Source: Aquimarina rhabdastrellae
GTDB taxonomy: Bacteria > Bacteroidota > Bacteroidia > Flavobacteriales > Flavobacteriaceae
Length of the DNA stretch: 64,000 nt
Reading direction: 5' to 3'
NCBI GenBank assembly: GCA_947387485.1
Contig: CANDNT010000006.1
Span: 124,001 to 188,000, forward strand
In this document: piece by piece, positions 36,925 to 45,943 of the stretch
Numbering within the stretch: position 1 is the first letter of the stretch
Layout of the letters: each line of letters begins with the position of its first letter
The notes under the pieces: model-generated
Database searches by the model: none
Seen by the model: the letters and a program-made list of their open reading frames with translations, nothing else
What the model was told of the DNA's origin: nothing
Translations under genes and position numbers: made by a program

Positions 36925-36946
36925 AAGTTATCTTCTAGGTTTTTTT
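36920..36946 (+). terminator. Terminator overlapping the stop codon of the CxxC protein gene
   Basis: CCTAGAAG (36920-36927) and CTTCTAGG (36932-36939) pair around TTAT and are followed by seven Ts. The TAG stop at 36922-36924 is part of the left arm. Confidence 0.85.
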
Positions 36947-36963
36947 ATGCCTTAAAATGATAT

Positions 36964-37097
36964 AGCTAATTAGCTCATAAAAGTATTTAACATATTTATA
37001 ACATTAAGGCTGTAACAAAATCGTAAGATGAGTAGTCTTATTATGATAAGATTGTTTCAATTGGAATAAAGAATGACGGAATAATCTTTGTTACAGC
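36964..37097. promoter_or_regulatory. Palindrome-rich control region of the efflux operon
   Basis: Within the gap from 36947 to 37130 are AGCTAATTAGCT (36964-36975), TCTTAT-TATG-ATAAGA (37036-37051) and a perfect 11-base inverted repeat, GCTGTAACAAA (37009-37019) with TTTGTTACAGC (37087-37097). A TTG at 37061 and AATCTTTG at 37083-37090, one base off the -7 consensus, form a weak promoter overlapping the right arm. The arms look like regulator sites, but no regulator gene lies nearby. Confidence 0.45.
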
Positions 37098-37130
37098 ATA
37101 AAAATAACTAACTAATAATAGGGAAAGAGG

Positions 37131-37832
37131 ATGATTGAAATTAAGAATCTGCATAAATCATACAAGATGGGGAGTAATGCTCTTCATGTACTAAAAGGAA
37201 TTGATTTTAGCGTAAGCGAAGGCGAATTAGTTTCGATAATGGGATCGTCAGGATCAGGAAAATCTACCTTATTAAATATATTAGGAATGCTTGACGAAGC
37301 AGATCAAGGTTCATATATGTTGGATAATGTTCAAATAAAGAATCTTAATGAAAAAATTGCTGCACGATATCGCAATCAATTTTTGGGATTTATTTTTCAA
37401 TCATTTAATTTGATTACCTATAAAAATGCTCTCGATAATGTTGCATTGCCATTATATTATCAAGGAGTGAAACGCAAGGTTAGAGAAGAAAAAGCATTAC
37501 ACTATTTAGAAAAAGTAGGATTAGCAGATTGGGCAGAACATTTACCTAATGAATTATCTGGAGGGCAAAAACAACGTGTAGCTATCGCTAGAGCACTGGC
37601 ATCAGACCCTAAGGTTTTATTAGCAGATGAGCCTACAGGAGCTTTGGATACCAAAACATCATATGAGGTAATGGAATTAATTCAGGGAATCAATGATGAG
37701 GGAAAAACAATATTAATTGTAACTCACGAACCAGATATTGCTCAAATGACAAAACGTATTGTTAATCTCAAAGATGGGCTTATCACAGATGATTCAATGG
37801 TTAACCAAGTAAGAGCTTCAGCACATGTTTAG
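37131..37832 (+). CDS. ABC transporter ATPase, MacB/LolD type
   Basis: A 233-residue ATPase for the permeases encoded next. Walker A GSSGSGKST is at residues 38-46, the signature LSGGQKQR at 142-149, Walker B VLLADEPTG at 162-170 and the H-loop VTHEPD near 199. Early text IKNLHKSYKMG and LKGIDFSV is typical of the MacB/LolD group that powers mechanotransmission rather than solute channels. The stop overlaps the first permease by 8 bases. It is a separate protein, unlike E. coli MacB where ATPase and permease are fused. Confidence 0.95.
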   Translation: MIEIKNLHKSYKMGSNALHVLKGIDFSVSEGELVSIMGSSGSGKSTLLNILGMLDEADQGSYMLDNVQIKNLNEKIAARYRNQFLGFIFQSFNLITYKNALDNVALPLYYQGVKRKVREEKALHYLEKVGLADWAEHLPNELSGGQKQRVAIARALASDPKVLLADEPTGALDTKTSYEVMELIQGINDEGKTILIVTHEPDIAQMTKRIVNLKDGLITDDSMVNQVRASAHV

Positions 37833-39072
37833 TTTAGAGCGTTGGCAAGAAATTTTCGAAACGATTCGTAAAAATAAATTACGAACATTGTTAACCGGAA
37901 TTTCGGTTGCTTCAGGTATATTTATTTTAGTAATCCTTTTGGGAGTAGGACAAGGGATGCAAAATGGTATTTCAAAAGAATTTGAGCAAGATGCATCAAA
38001 TAGAATATCAATATGGTCAAATGTAACTTCAAAAAGTCATAAAGGATTAAATCCAGGAAGATATATCCAAATGACAAATGAGGATTTTGATTTCCTAAAA
38101 TTAAAACACGAAGACGAATTAGAATATAAATCCTCTGTCAATAGAATTTGGGGAGGTCTAGTGAATTATAAAAAAGAATCAGGAACCTATAGAGTAGAAG
38201 GTGTAGCACCAGATTACCAATTTCTAGAAAATGCAAAAATGGTTGCCGGTCGTTTTTTAAACGAAGACGATAATAAAGGTGTAGAAAAATACGCTGTAAT
38301 AGGAAATAAGGTATATACAGATTTGTTTAAATCTGGAGAAGAAGCAATAGGGGAATACATTCAAATACGAGGGATTAATTTTAAAGTAATCGGTGTTTTT
38401 TCTGATCCAGGAGGAGAACGAGAAGAAACACGCATATTCTTACCACTATTTACACATCAACGCGTATTTAATCAAGCAGATAAAATTAGAAGTATGGCTT
38501 TTACTTTAAAGCCAGAGGCTACTTTTGAAGAAGCTGTTGCTGCTTCAAAGCAATTCACAGCAGATTTAGAAAACTATTTAAAAGCAAAACACATTATAGC
38601 ACCAGATGATGAAAGTGCTATAGGGATAAACAATAGCCTTGAAAATGCTAAACGATTTTATCAACTCATTTTTATGATCAAATCATTTTTTTGGTGGGTT
38701 GGTATTTGCACGATCATAGCAGGAGTAGTTGGTGTAAGTAACATCATGTTAATTATTGTAAAAGAAAGAACAAAAGAGATAGGTATACGAAAAGCACTGG
38801 GAGCAATGCCAGGGGCTATTATCGGAATGATTTTACAAGAAGCTATTTTTGTAACCGCAATGGCTGGATTTGCAGGACTAATAGGAGGATTACTATTATT
38901 AGAATTTGTAGCACCTATGGTACAAACAGATTTTATACAGAATCCATCTGTGAATTTTAATGTAGCTATTACTACCGTAATCATACTTATTGTGGCAGGA
39001 GCTTTAGCTGGATTTATACCAGCATGGAGAGCTGCTAGAATTAAACCAATTGTTGCACTAAGAGACGAATAA
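37825..39072 (+). CDS. MacB-like ABC permease, first
   Basis: A 415-residue FtsX/MacB-type permease. One membrane helix near residues 20-42 (FLT-like TLLTGISVASGIFILVILL) is followed by a large periplasmic domain (about 45-280) and three further helices towards the C-terminus. NIMLIIVKERTKEIGIRKALGA, before the third helix, is the family signature, and FIPAWRAARIKPIVALRDE ends the protein. MacB-type pairs act as mechanical pumps for peptides, toxins or lipoproteins with an adaptor and TolC. A similar but different permease follows after 2 bases, which suggests a heterodimer. Confidence 0.93.
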   Translation: MFSLERWQEIFETIRKNKLRTLLTGISVASGIFILVILLGVGQGMQNGISKEFEQDASNRISIWSNVTSKSHKGLNPGRYIQMTNEDFDFLKLKHEDELEYKSSVNRIWGGLVNYKKESGTYRVEGVAPDYQFLENAKMVAGRFLNEDDNKGVEKYAVIGNKVYTDLFKSGEEAIGEYIQIRGINFKVIGVFSDPGGEREETRIFLPLFTHQRVFNQADKIRSMAFTLKPEATFEEAVAASKQFTADLENYLKAKHIIAPDDESAIGINNSLENAKRFYQLIFMIKSFFWWVGICTIIAGVVGVSNIMLIIVKERTKEIGIRKALGAMPGAIIGMILQEAIFVTAMAGFAGLIGGLLLLEFVAPMVQTDFIQNPSVNFNVAITTVIILIVAGALAGFIPAWRAARIKPIVALRDE

Positions 39073-39074
39073 TT

Positions 39075-40340
39075 ATGTTTAGTAGAGATCGATGGAACGA
39101 AATTATAGAAGCGCTTACGGCAAATTGGTTTAGAACCTTAATGACTGCCTTTGGTGTATTTTGGGGAATCTTTATTCTGGTGATTTTATTGGCAGCAGGT
39201 AAAGGATTAGAAAACGGTGTTAAGAGAGGTTTTGGTGATATCGCAACCAATACCATGTTTATGTGGACACAAACGATATCTAAACCGTATAAAGGGTTAC
39301 CAAAAGGTAGACGCTATAATTATAGAATAGGTGACGTAGCAGCTATTAAAGAGCAAGTACCTGGATTATTATATGTATCTCCTCGTAATCAATTAGGTGG
39401 TTTTGGAGGAAGTAATAATGTGGTAAGAGGACTTAAAACAGGAGCTTTTAATGTATACGGAGATTATCCGGAAATTATTAAGCAAGATCCTATACAAATT
39501 ACTTCGGGACGTTTTATTAACTATGGAGATATAGATTATAAACGTAAAGTAGCCATTATAGGAGAAGGTGTTAAAAAAGAATTGTTTGAACCAGGAGAAA
39601 CGGTAGAAGGAAAGTACATCAAAATTAATGGTGTAAACTTTATGGTGATAGGGACCTATAAAAAGAAATCAAATAATGGTGATGGAGAAGAAGCTCAAAA
39701 AGAAATCTATGTGCCATTTACAACTTTTGGACAGGCATTTAATCGCGGAGATCGAGTAGGATGGATGGCGATAACAGCTCAAGATGGAACTTCAATCACA
39801 TCACTTAAACAAGATATATTTAAAGTTATAAAGAATAGACATAGTATTCATCCAGATGATAATCGTGCAATAGGAAACTTTGATCTCTATCAAGAGTTCA
39901 GTAAAATCAATAAGTTGTTTATTGCATTGAGAGGAGTAGCTTATTTTGTGGGAATATTGGTATTAGTTTCTGGAATTATAGGTATTAGTAATATTATGTT
40001 GATTGTGGTAAAAGAGCGTACCAAAGAGATAGGTATTAGAAGAGCTTTAGGAGCGACACCTTGGTCAATACGAGGACAAATTCTTTTAGAATCCATTTTC
40101 TTAACGATTATTTCTGGTATGGCAGGAATAGCTGTATCAACGGGAGTGATTTTTGGTGTAAATAAAATACTAGATCAAATGCCAACAGCAGAAGATACCA
40201 TGTTTGCTAATCCAAGTGTAAACTTAGTAGTGATAGCTGTAGCATTAATCATATTGATAGTAAGCGGATTACTGGCTGGATTGATTCCAGCACAAACAGC
40301 AATTAGAGTTAAACCTATTGATGCTTTAAGAACAGAATAA
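39075..40340 (+). CDS. MacB-like ABC permease, second
   Basis: A 421-residue paralog of the gene just upstream with the same layout: one helix near residue 20 (TLMTAFGVFWGIFILVILL), a periplasmic domain, then three helices with NIMLIVVKERTKEIGIRRALGA and the end IPAQTAIRVKPIDALRTE. The two proteins share the MacB signature but differ in the periplasmic part. With one ATPase gene for two permeases, a heterodimeric transporter is the simplest model. An adaptor gene follows after 62 bases. Confidence 0.93.
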   Translation: MFSRDRWNEIIEALTANWFRTLMTAFGVFWGIFILVILLAAGKGLENGVKRGFGDIATNTMFMWTQTISKPYKGLPKGRRYNYRIGDVAAIKEQVPGLLYVSPRNQLGGFGGSNNVVRGLKTGAFNVYGDYPEIIKQDPIQITSGRFINYGDIDYKRKVAIIGEGVKKELFEPGETVEGKYIKINGVNFMVIGTYKKKSNNGDGEEAQKEIYVPFTTFGQAFNRGDRVGWMAITAQDGTSITSLKQDIFKVIKNRHSIHPDDNRAIGNFDLYQEFSKINKLFIALRGVAYFVGILVLVSGIIGISNIMLIVVKERTKEIGIRRALGATPWSIRGQILLESIFLTIISGMAGIAVSTGVIFGVNKILDQMPTAEDTMFANPSVNLVVIAVALIILIVSGLLAGLIPAQTAIRVKPIDALRTE

Positions 40341-40402
40341 AAACAAAACAATTATAACCAACCGAGAATAATTTTTAAAACGGTCAAATAAATATTTATA
40401 AA

Positions 40403-41509
40403 ATGAAGAAGACAATCACTATTATCATCTTACTACTAATTGTAGTGGTTTTTGTAGGTGCATTATATTGGTTATTTCAAAAGAATCAAGAAGATCCAAT
40501 TGTATATCAAACAGAACAAGCTTCTACAGAAACTATTATAAAGAAAACTGTAGCGACCGGAAGTATTGTTCCTAAAGAAGAAGTATTAATTAAACCTAAT
40601 ATTTCAGGTATAATACAAGAAATCTACATAGAAGCTGGAGACCAAATAAAAGCTGGAGATTTAATTGCAAAAATTAGAGTAATTCCTAACGTATCTTCTT
40701 TACAGAGTAGTAAAAACTCTGTTTCTACAGCAAAGATAGCTTTAGACAATCAAGAGAAAATCTATAAAAGACAAAAAGACTTGTTTGATAAAGGAGTTAT
40801 TTCTGCAAATGAATTTGATAATATCGAAGTATCATATCAACAAGCTAAACAAAGTTATGCATCTGCATTACAAAACTATGATATCGTACGTACGGGTACT
40901 ACAAATGGATTAGGAAATGTAGCAAATACGTTGATAAAATCTACAGTAACAGGAATGATTCTAGAAGTACCAGTTAAAGAAGGAAATCAAGTAATAGAGA
41001 GTAATAACTTTAATGACGGAACAACTATCGCAACTGTAGCAGATGTGAACAAGATGATTTTTGAAGGAAAAGTTGACGAAAGTGAAGTAGGAAGAATTAA
41101 AGAAAGCTTACCATTAGAAATTACAGTAGGAGCTATCGAAAACAAGAAATTTGATGCAGTATTAGATTATATAGCACCTAAAGGGAAAAGTGAAAATGGA
41201 GCGATTCAATTTGAAATAAAAGGAACCTTAACAAAAAAGGATACTACTTTTATTAGAGCAGGACTTAGTGCCAATGCATCTATCATTCTAGATAAAGTAG
41301 AAGATGTAATTGCTTTAAAAGAAGCCTTAGTACAATATGATCCAAAAACACAAAAACCATTTGTCGAAATCGAAGTAGGAGAACAAAAATTTGAGCACAG
41401 AGATATTGAACTAGGGATTAGTGATGGAATACATGTAGAAATTAAAGATGGAATCACTACTGATGATAAAATTAAAGTTTGGAATCAGATTAAAGTGACA
41501 AAATTTTAA
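40403..41509 (+). CDS. Periplasmic adaptor (HlyD/RND type), first
   Basis: A 368-residue membrane fusion protein. After one N-terminal helix (about 5-25) comes a lipoyl-like beta domain (ATGSIVPKEEVLIKPNISGIIQEIYIEAGDQIKAGD), a helical hairpin (about 95-160) with KRQKDLFDKGVISANEFDN, then the second lipoyl half and beta-barrel domains. Such proteins join an inner membrane pump to TolC. It lies downstream of the MacB-like permeases and upstream of tolC. A second, different adaptor is encoded after tolC. Confidence 0.92.
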   Translation: MKKTITIIILLLIVVVFVGALYWLFQKNQEDPIVYQTEQASTETIIKKTVATGSIVPKEEVLIKPNISGIIQEIYIEAGDQIKAGDLIAKIRVIPNVSSLQSSKNSVSTAKIALDNQEKIYKRQKDLFDKGVISANEFDNIEVSYQQAKQSYASALQNYDIVRTGTTNGLGNVANTLIKSTVTGMILEVPVKEGNQVIESNNFNDGTTIATVADVNKMIFEGKVDESEVGRIKESLPLEITVGAIENKKFDAVLDYIAPKGKSENGAIQFEIKGTLTKKDTTFIRAGLSANASIILDKVEDVIALKEALVQYDPKTQKPFVEIEVGEQKFEHRDIELGISDGIHVEIKDGITTDDKIKVWNQIKVTKF

Positions 41510-41617
41510 AAAATAATTAAGGAATGTGTAACAACATTAAACTTTTGTATACCAATAGTAACGTTAATGGTTTTAAAGTTTAGTGGAACAAGGAAGCCTT
41601 AAAAAGCAAAAGTATTT

Positions 41618-41645
41618 AAACGTTTGAAGATTACAGAAAACGTTT
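41618..41645. promoter_or_regulatory. Two AAACGTTT palindromes 20 bases apart
   Basis: AAACGTTT occurs at 41618-41625 and 41638-41645, centre to centre 20 bases, thus on about the same DNA face, in the 162-base gap before the TolC-like gene. The gap holds no other gene. It may be a regulator site, but AT-rich DNA can give such sequences by chance. Confidence 0.3.
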
Positions 41646-41671
41646 TTAGCAGATCATAAAAAACTATATTC

Positions 41672-43117
41672 ATGAAAATTAAAATAGCAATTGTTGTTGC
41701 AGTTCTTTTGGGAGTTAATGTCCAAGCACAATCAAAAAGATGGACATTGAAAGAATGTATTGAATATGCCTTAGAAAACAATATTACCATTAAACAATCA
41801 GAGTTAAATGTAGAAGAGGCAGAAATAGGAAAATTAGATGCAATAGGAGGAGTATTACCTTCATTAAATTTATCAGGATCTAATTCATGGAGTTCTGGTT
41901 TGAGTCAAAACCCAGTAACGAATACTAATGAAACTTTGACGTTTAGAAACTCATCATATCAAGCAAATATAGGACTGACAATATTTGATGGACTTAGAAA
42001 TATAAGAAGAATACAAAGAGCAAAGATTAATCAGCTTTTGAGTCAGTATAACTTAGGAAAAAGTAAAGATGATATTGCTTTAAATGTTGCTAATGCATAC
42101 TTACAAGTTTTAGTAAATAAAGAGTCTTTAAAAGTAGTTGAAGCACAGCATGAGATTACAGAAAAGCAATTAAAACGTACTCAAGACTTAGTAGAAGCAG
42201 GAGTATTACCACAGGGAGATGTATTAGAGATCAAAGCAACATCTGCAGACGAAATAACAAGAATTGTAAGAGCAGAAAACGCAATACAAATTGCTAGAAT
42301 TAATTTGGCTCAAATGTTATTAATCAAAGATTACGAAAGCTTTGATATTGAAGAAAGAGAATACATAGTACCTGTAGCTACAATATTAGAAACTCCAGTA
42401 GAGCGTATTATTGCTCAGGCAAGAGAGGCGAGATATGAAGTACAAATTGCAGAGCAAAATCAACAGATAGCAGAAAAGGATTTAGAGATAGCAAGAGGTG
42501 CTTATTACCCAACACTATCTGCTTTTGTAAACTACAATACAAGAGAATTAGGAAACAATACTTTTGAAAGTTTTGTGGATCCAGATAATCCTTTTGTTAA
42601 TGAGCAAATAGGTGTTGTAGAAAGCACAGGAGAATCTGTAATAAGAACGGTGCCTAACGTTTTAGCAAGAGAAGTAGGACCAACTCCATTTTTTGAACAG
42701 TTATATCAAAATGATGGTTTATCTTATGGATTCTCATTAAATATCCCAGTGTTTAATGGTTTCTCTACACGAAACAATGTAAAACGTAGTAAAGTACAAA
42801 TCAAAAGAACAGAATACCAATTAGAGCAAGCAAAATTAAACTTAGATAGTAATGTATATCAAGCCTATCTAGATGCAAAAGGATCTGCAGAAGCATATCA
42901 AGCAGCAGAAGTTGCAGTAGAAGCTCAAGAACAAGCTTATGCTTATGCAAAAGATCGTTATGATATAGGTATGACTAATGCATTTGATTTTAGCCAATCG
43001 AAGTTTAGATTAGAAAATGCACAGAGTACAGCTGTACAAGCTAAGTTTGATTATATATTTAAACTAAAAGTATTAGAGTTATATTTTGGAATAAAAGTAG
43101 CTGATATTAAACTATAA
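41672..43117 (+). CDS. TolC-like outer membrane efflux channel
   Basis: A 481-residue outer membrane factor with a signal peptide ending near NVQAQ (residue 20). Paired helical repeats are visible: the first repeat contains NITIKQSELNVEEAE and the LNVANAYLQVLVNKE stretch, and the second FSTRNNVKRSKVQIKRTE and YDIGMTNAFDFSQSKFRLENAQ. These are typical of TolC/OprM proteins, which form a trimeric tunnel from the periplasm to outside. It sits between two adaptor genes, downstream of the MacB-like pump, so it is their likely exit duct. Confidence 0.93.
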   Translation: MKIKIAIVVAVLLGVNVQAQSKRWTLKECIEYALENNITIKQSELNVEEAEIGKLDAIGGVLPSLNLSGSNSWSSGLSQNPVTNTNETLTFRNSSYQANIGLTIFDGLRNIRRIQRAKINQLLSQYNLGKSKDDIALNVANAYLQVLVNKESLKVVEAQHEITEKQLKRTQDLVEAGVLPQGDVLEIKATSADEITRIVRAENAIQIARINLAQMLLIKDYESFDIEEREYIVPVATILETPVERIIAQAREARYEVQIAEQNQQIAEKDLEIARGAYYPTLSAFVNYNTRELGNNTFESFVDPDNPFVNEQIGVVESTGESVIRTVPNVLAREVGPTPFFEQLYQNDGLSYGFSLNIPVFNGFSTRNNVKRSKVQIKRTEYQLEQAKLNLDSNVYQAYLDAKGSAEAYQAAEVAVEAQEQAYAYAKDRYDIGMTNAFDFSQSKFRLENAQSTAVQAKFDYIFKLKVLELYFGIKVADIKL

Positions 43118-43183
43118 GCACAAAGACTTAAGCTCCAAAACAACATATCAAATTGACCAAAAAAATAATATACTAAGTACGCC

Positions 43184-44458
43184 ATGAATAAAAAAAGACT
43201 GTTTACTATTTTAGCTTTAGTTCTAGTAGTCATTATTATCTTGATTATAGGTAAAAAACAAGGCTGGTTTGGAGAGAAAGGAAACTTTAAAATAATTGAA
43301 ACGACCAAAATTGAAAAAATCAATATAGTAGAAACTGTAGCTGCAACAGGTAAAATACAACCAGAAGTTGAAGTGAAGCTTTCTTCAGAGGTTTCGGGAG
43401 AGATTATTGAGTTACCTATAGTAGAAGGACAACAAGTTAAAAAAGGAGATTTATTAGTAAGTATCAATCCAGATATTTATAAATCAGTGTTACAACGTTC
43501 ACAAGCAAGTCTTCAAAATGTTAAAGCAAATCTTAGTCAATCTGAAGCTAGTTTAAAAGAGGCATTAGCTAATTATGAAAGAAATAAAGGTCTTTTTGAT
43601 AAAGGAGTAATTTCTAAAGCAGAATGGGATCGTATCGTTTCTGCTTATGAAGTAGCAAAAGCATCTAAACAATCTGCATATTATAATGTACAAAGTGCAT
43701 CTGCATCTGTATCTGAAGCTAAAGATAATTTAGGAAGAACAAATATCTATGCACCTATGAGTGGTACTATTTCTGCTTTAAAAGCAGAATTAGGAGAGCG
43801 AGTAGTAGGAACACAACAAATGGCAGGTACAGAAATTATGAGAGTTGCCAATCTTAAAAATATGGAGGTTATTGTCGATGTTAATGAAAATGATATCGTA
43901 AAAGTAGCTGTAGGCGATTCAACAATAGTAGAAGTAGATGCTTATTTAAAGAAAGAGTTTAAAGGACTGGTAACAGAAATAGCAAACTCGGCAGAAAATA
44001 CATTAAGTACAGATCAAGTAACTAACTTTAAAGTAAAAGTTAGAATCCTAGAAGAGTCTTATAAAGATTTATTAGAAGGAAAGCCAGAGTCATATTCCCC
44101 ATTTAGACCAGGAATGACTGCAACTGTAGATATTATTACAAATAAGAAAACTGATATTATAGGAGTACCTATTAGTGCAGTAGTAATCAAAAATGATACT
44201 ACAGGAAAACGTACAACAAGTAGAGATAAACTGAAAGGTGATCAAGAACAGTTTGAATGTGTTTTTGTAAAAGATGGCGATAAGGCAAAACTGCGAGTGA
44301 TCAAAACAGGAATCCAAGACGATTCAAATATCGAAATTACCGAAGGATTAAAAGAAGGAGATCAAGTGATTGTAGGACCGTATAATATGGTAACTAAATC
44401 CTTAAAAACAGGTGATGCGGTAAGAGATAGTAAAGAGTCAAAAGCCGAAGAAAAATAA
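43184..44458 (+). CDS. Periplasmic adaptor (HlyD/RND type), second
   Basis: A 424-residue membrane fusion protein with an N-terminal helix (about 5-22), lipoyl halves (VAATGKIQPEVEVKLSSEVSG and GRTNIYAPMSGTISAL), a coiled-coil hairpin containing YERNKGLFDKGVISKAEWD, and a long C-terminal barrel and membrane-proximal part. It is longer than the first adaptor and carries an insertion near residues 335-360 (a Thr/Lys-rich stretch). In this operon, having two adaptors for one ATPase is unusual; they may form mixed rings or serve different states. Confidence 0.9.
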   Translation: MNKKRLFTILALVLVVIIILIIGKKQGWFGEKGNFKIIETTKIEKINIVETVAATGKIQPEVEVKLSSEVSGEIIELPIVEGQQVKKGDLLVSINPDIYKSVLQRSQASLQNVKANLSQSEASLKEALANYERNKGLFDKGVISKAEWDRIVSAYEVAKASKQSAYYNVQSASASVSEAKDNLGRTNIYAPMSGTISALKAELGERVVGTQQMAGTEIMRVANLKNMEVIVDVNENDIVKVAVGDSTIVEVDAYLKKEFKGLVTEIANSAENTLSTDQVTNFKVKVRILEESYKDLLEGKPESYSPFRPGMTATVDIITNKKTDIIGVPISAVVIKNDTTGKRTTSRDKLKGDQEQFECVFVKDGDKAKLRVIKTGIQDDSNIEITEGLKEGDQVIVGPYNMVTKSLKTGDAVRDSKESKAEEK

Positions 44459-44473
44459 CATTAGTGAATTCGG

Positions 44474-44506
44474 TTTTGTAAAGAAAACGCTTTGTAGTTA
44501 TCTTTG
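44474..44506 (+). promoter_or_regulatory. Promoter of tsaB
   Basis: TTTTG at 44474-44478, 20 bases and TATCTTTG at 44499-44506 form a full flavobacterial promoter. The transcript would start near the ATG at 44522. Confidence 0.75.
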
Positions 44507-44521
44507 CAGCAAAAAAATAAA

Positions 44522-45187
44522 ATGGCATACATCCTTTGTATTGAAACTGCAACAACAAATTGTTCTGTAGCTATAGCTAAAGATGGAGTATTAATTACTG
44601 TAATCGAAGATTATGATAATAAATATTCTCATGCAGAAAAGCTTCATAATTATATTACAAAAGCAATAAATGAAGCAAAAATAACATTACAAGATATAGA
44701 TGCAATAGCCATAAGTAAAGGGCCAGGTTCTTATACTGGTTTAAGAATAGGAGTATCTAGTGCAAAGGGATTATGCTATGCACTAGATATTCCTTTAATA
44801 TCTATTCCTACATTAACATCATTAGTACAACAAGCTGAAGTAGAAAACGTATCTGGAATAAGAATACCAATGCTAGATGCGCGACGTATGGAGGTGTATA
44901 CTGCAGTTTTTTCAGATATTGATACTCAGATAGAAGATACTACAGCAAAAATACTTGACGAAACATCTTTTAAATCATATCTAGATGAATCAAAAGTATA
45001 TTTTATAGGTGATGGGACAGAAAAATTTGCTAAGATCTGTACTCACGAGAATGCAGTTTTTATACATGACAAATTACCATCTGCAAAAAATATGGCAATG
45101 TTGAGTTATAAGAAATTTGTAGCAAGACAATTTGAAGATGTTACTTACTTTGAACCATACTACTTAAAAGATTTTGTGGTTGGATAG
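44522..45187 (+). CDS. tsaB: tRNA threonylcarbamoyladenosine biosynthesis protein TsaB
   Basis: A 221-residue actin-like ATPase-fold protein that pairs with TsaD in making the t6A base of tRNAs reading ANN codons. It starts AYILCIETATTNCSVAI and has ISKGPGSYTGLRIG and ARRMEVYTAVF, both TsaB signatures, and ends with YFEPYYLKDF. An upstream in-frame start at 44504 lies in the -7 box, so ATG 44522 is used. Its last 47 bases overlap the 3' end of a reverse-strand gene. Confidence 0.94.
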   Translation: MAYILCIETATTNCSVAIAKDGVLITVIEDYDNKYSHAEKLHNYITKAINEAKITLQDIDAIAISKGPGSYTGLRIGVSSAKGLCYALDIPLISIPTLTSLVQQAEVENVSGIRIPMLDARRMEVYTAVFSDIDTQIEDTTAKILDETSFKSYLDESKVYFIGDGTEKFAKICTHENAVFIHDKLPSAKNMAMLSYKKFVARQFEDVTYFEPYYLKDFVVG

Positions 45188-45827
45188 AACTAAAATATGA
45201 AAGGATTTTGATAAGATGTTCTTCCTTTTTTAGTTTTAGTTTTTCTTGTTTCATATACTCTTTAACTTCCTTTTTATGTTTATCAAATAAGGAGAGAAGT
45301 TTTTTTGAACTTTTAGGTAATTCAATAATAACATTATTTTCTTCAAGAAAATAAGAAGTGGTTAATTTAAGTTTACCAGAGTTGAGCGTTTCAGATTTTA
45401 TTAGAGTTTTTTCAGGTTCTAGGATTTTTAAAATATATTTTTTGAATATACGATATCGAGTGTTTTTTTCTAACAAAACATAATATCCTGCTTTATTGAG
45501 GTGATAATAATCTTTGAATTTATGATACGTGAATTTTTTATTATCCATTTCAATTTGAATTGAAGGATTTTTAAGAATACCATAAGTTCTTTTGGCGTTT
45601 TTATATTCAAAAGTATCTGTATGTAGATTATAATGTAGATCGGCTTCTAATGACTCACTATACGTTTTTGTAACACTAGATGGAGATGCTTTTTTGGTAA
45701 GATACATCGAGCCTTGATAGTGCTCCATAGAAGAAGCATTGTTTATTGATCTTAGATATTCTTGAGGTAACTGTCCGAAAACAAAAAATGGGAGAACGAT
45801 AAAAATTAGGGGTAATATTTTTTTCAC
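45141..45827 (-). CDS. Secreted protein of unknown function
   Basis: A 228-residue protein with a signal peptide KKILPLIFIVLPFFVFGQ just after a GTG start at 45827. An upstream in-frame start at 45905 would put 26 residues before the signal, which is unlikely. The mature part is polar and lysine-rich with short beta-like strands (YEADLHYNL-like text appears as SLEADLHYNLHTDTFEYKNAKR), and ends in a lysine-rich helix. I do not recognise a family. The 3' end overlaps tsaB by 47 bases. Similar small secreted proteins of unknown function are frequent in flavobacteria. Confidence 0.7.
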   Translation of the reverse strand: MKKILPLIFIVLPFFVFGQLPQEYLRSINNASSMEHYQGSMYLTKKASPSSVTKTYSESLEADLHYNLHTDTFEYKNAKRTYGILKNPSIQIEMDNKKFTYHKFKDYYHLNKAGYYVLLEKNTRYRIFKKYILKILEPEKTLIKSETLNSGKLKLTTSYFLEENNVIIELPKSSKKLLSLFDKHKKEVKEYMKQEKLKLKKEEHLIKILSYFSSIQPQNLLSSMVQSK

Positions 45828-45943
45828 GAGTATAGTATTAGTTGTACTAAATCTAGATAAATTAAATAAAATAAGCAAATACTTGTGAATTTGATAAAAT
45901 ATCATCCAGCTTTTTGGGTAATGTTTAAAAACAAGTTTTAAAG

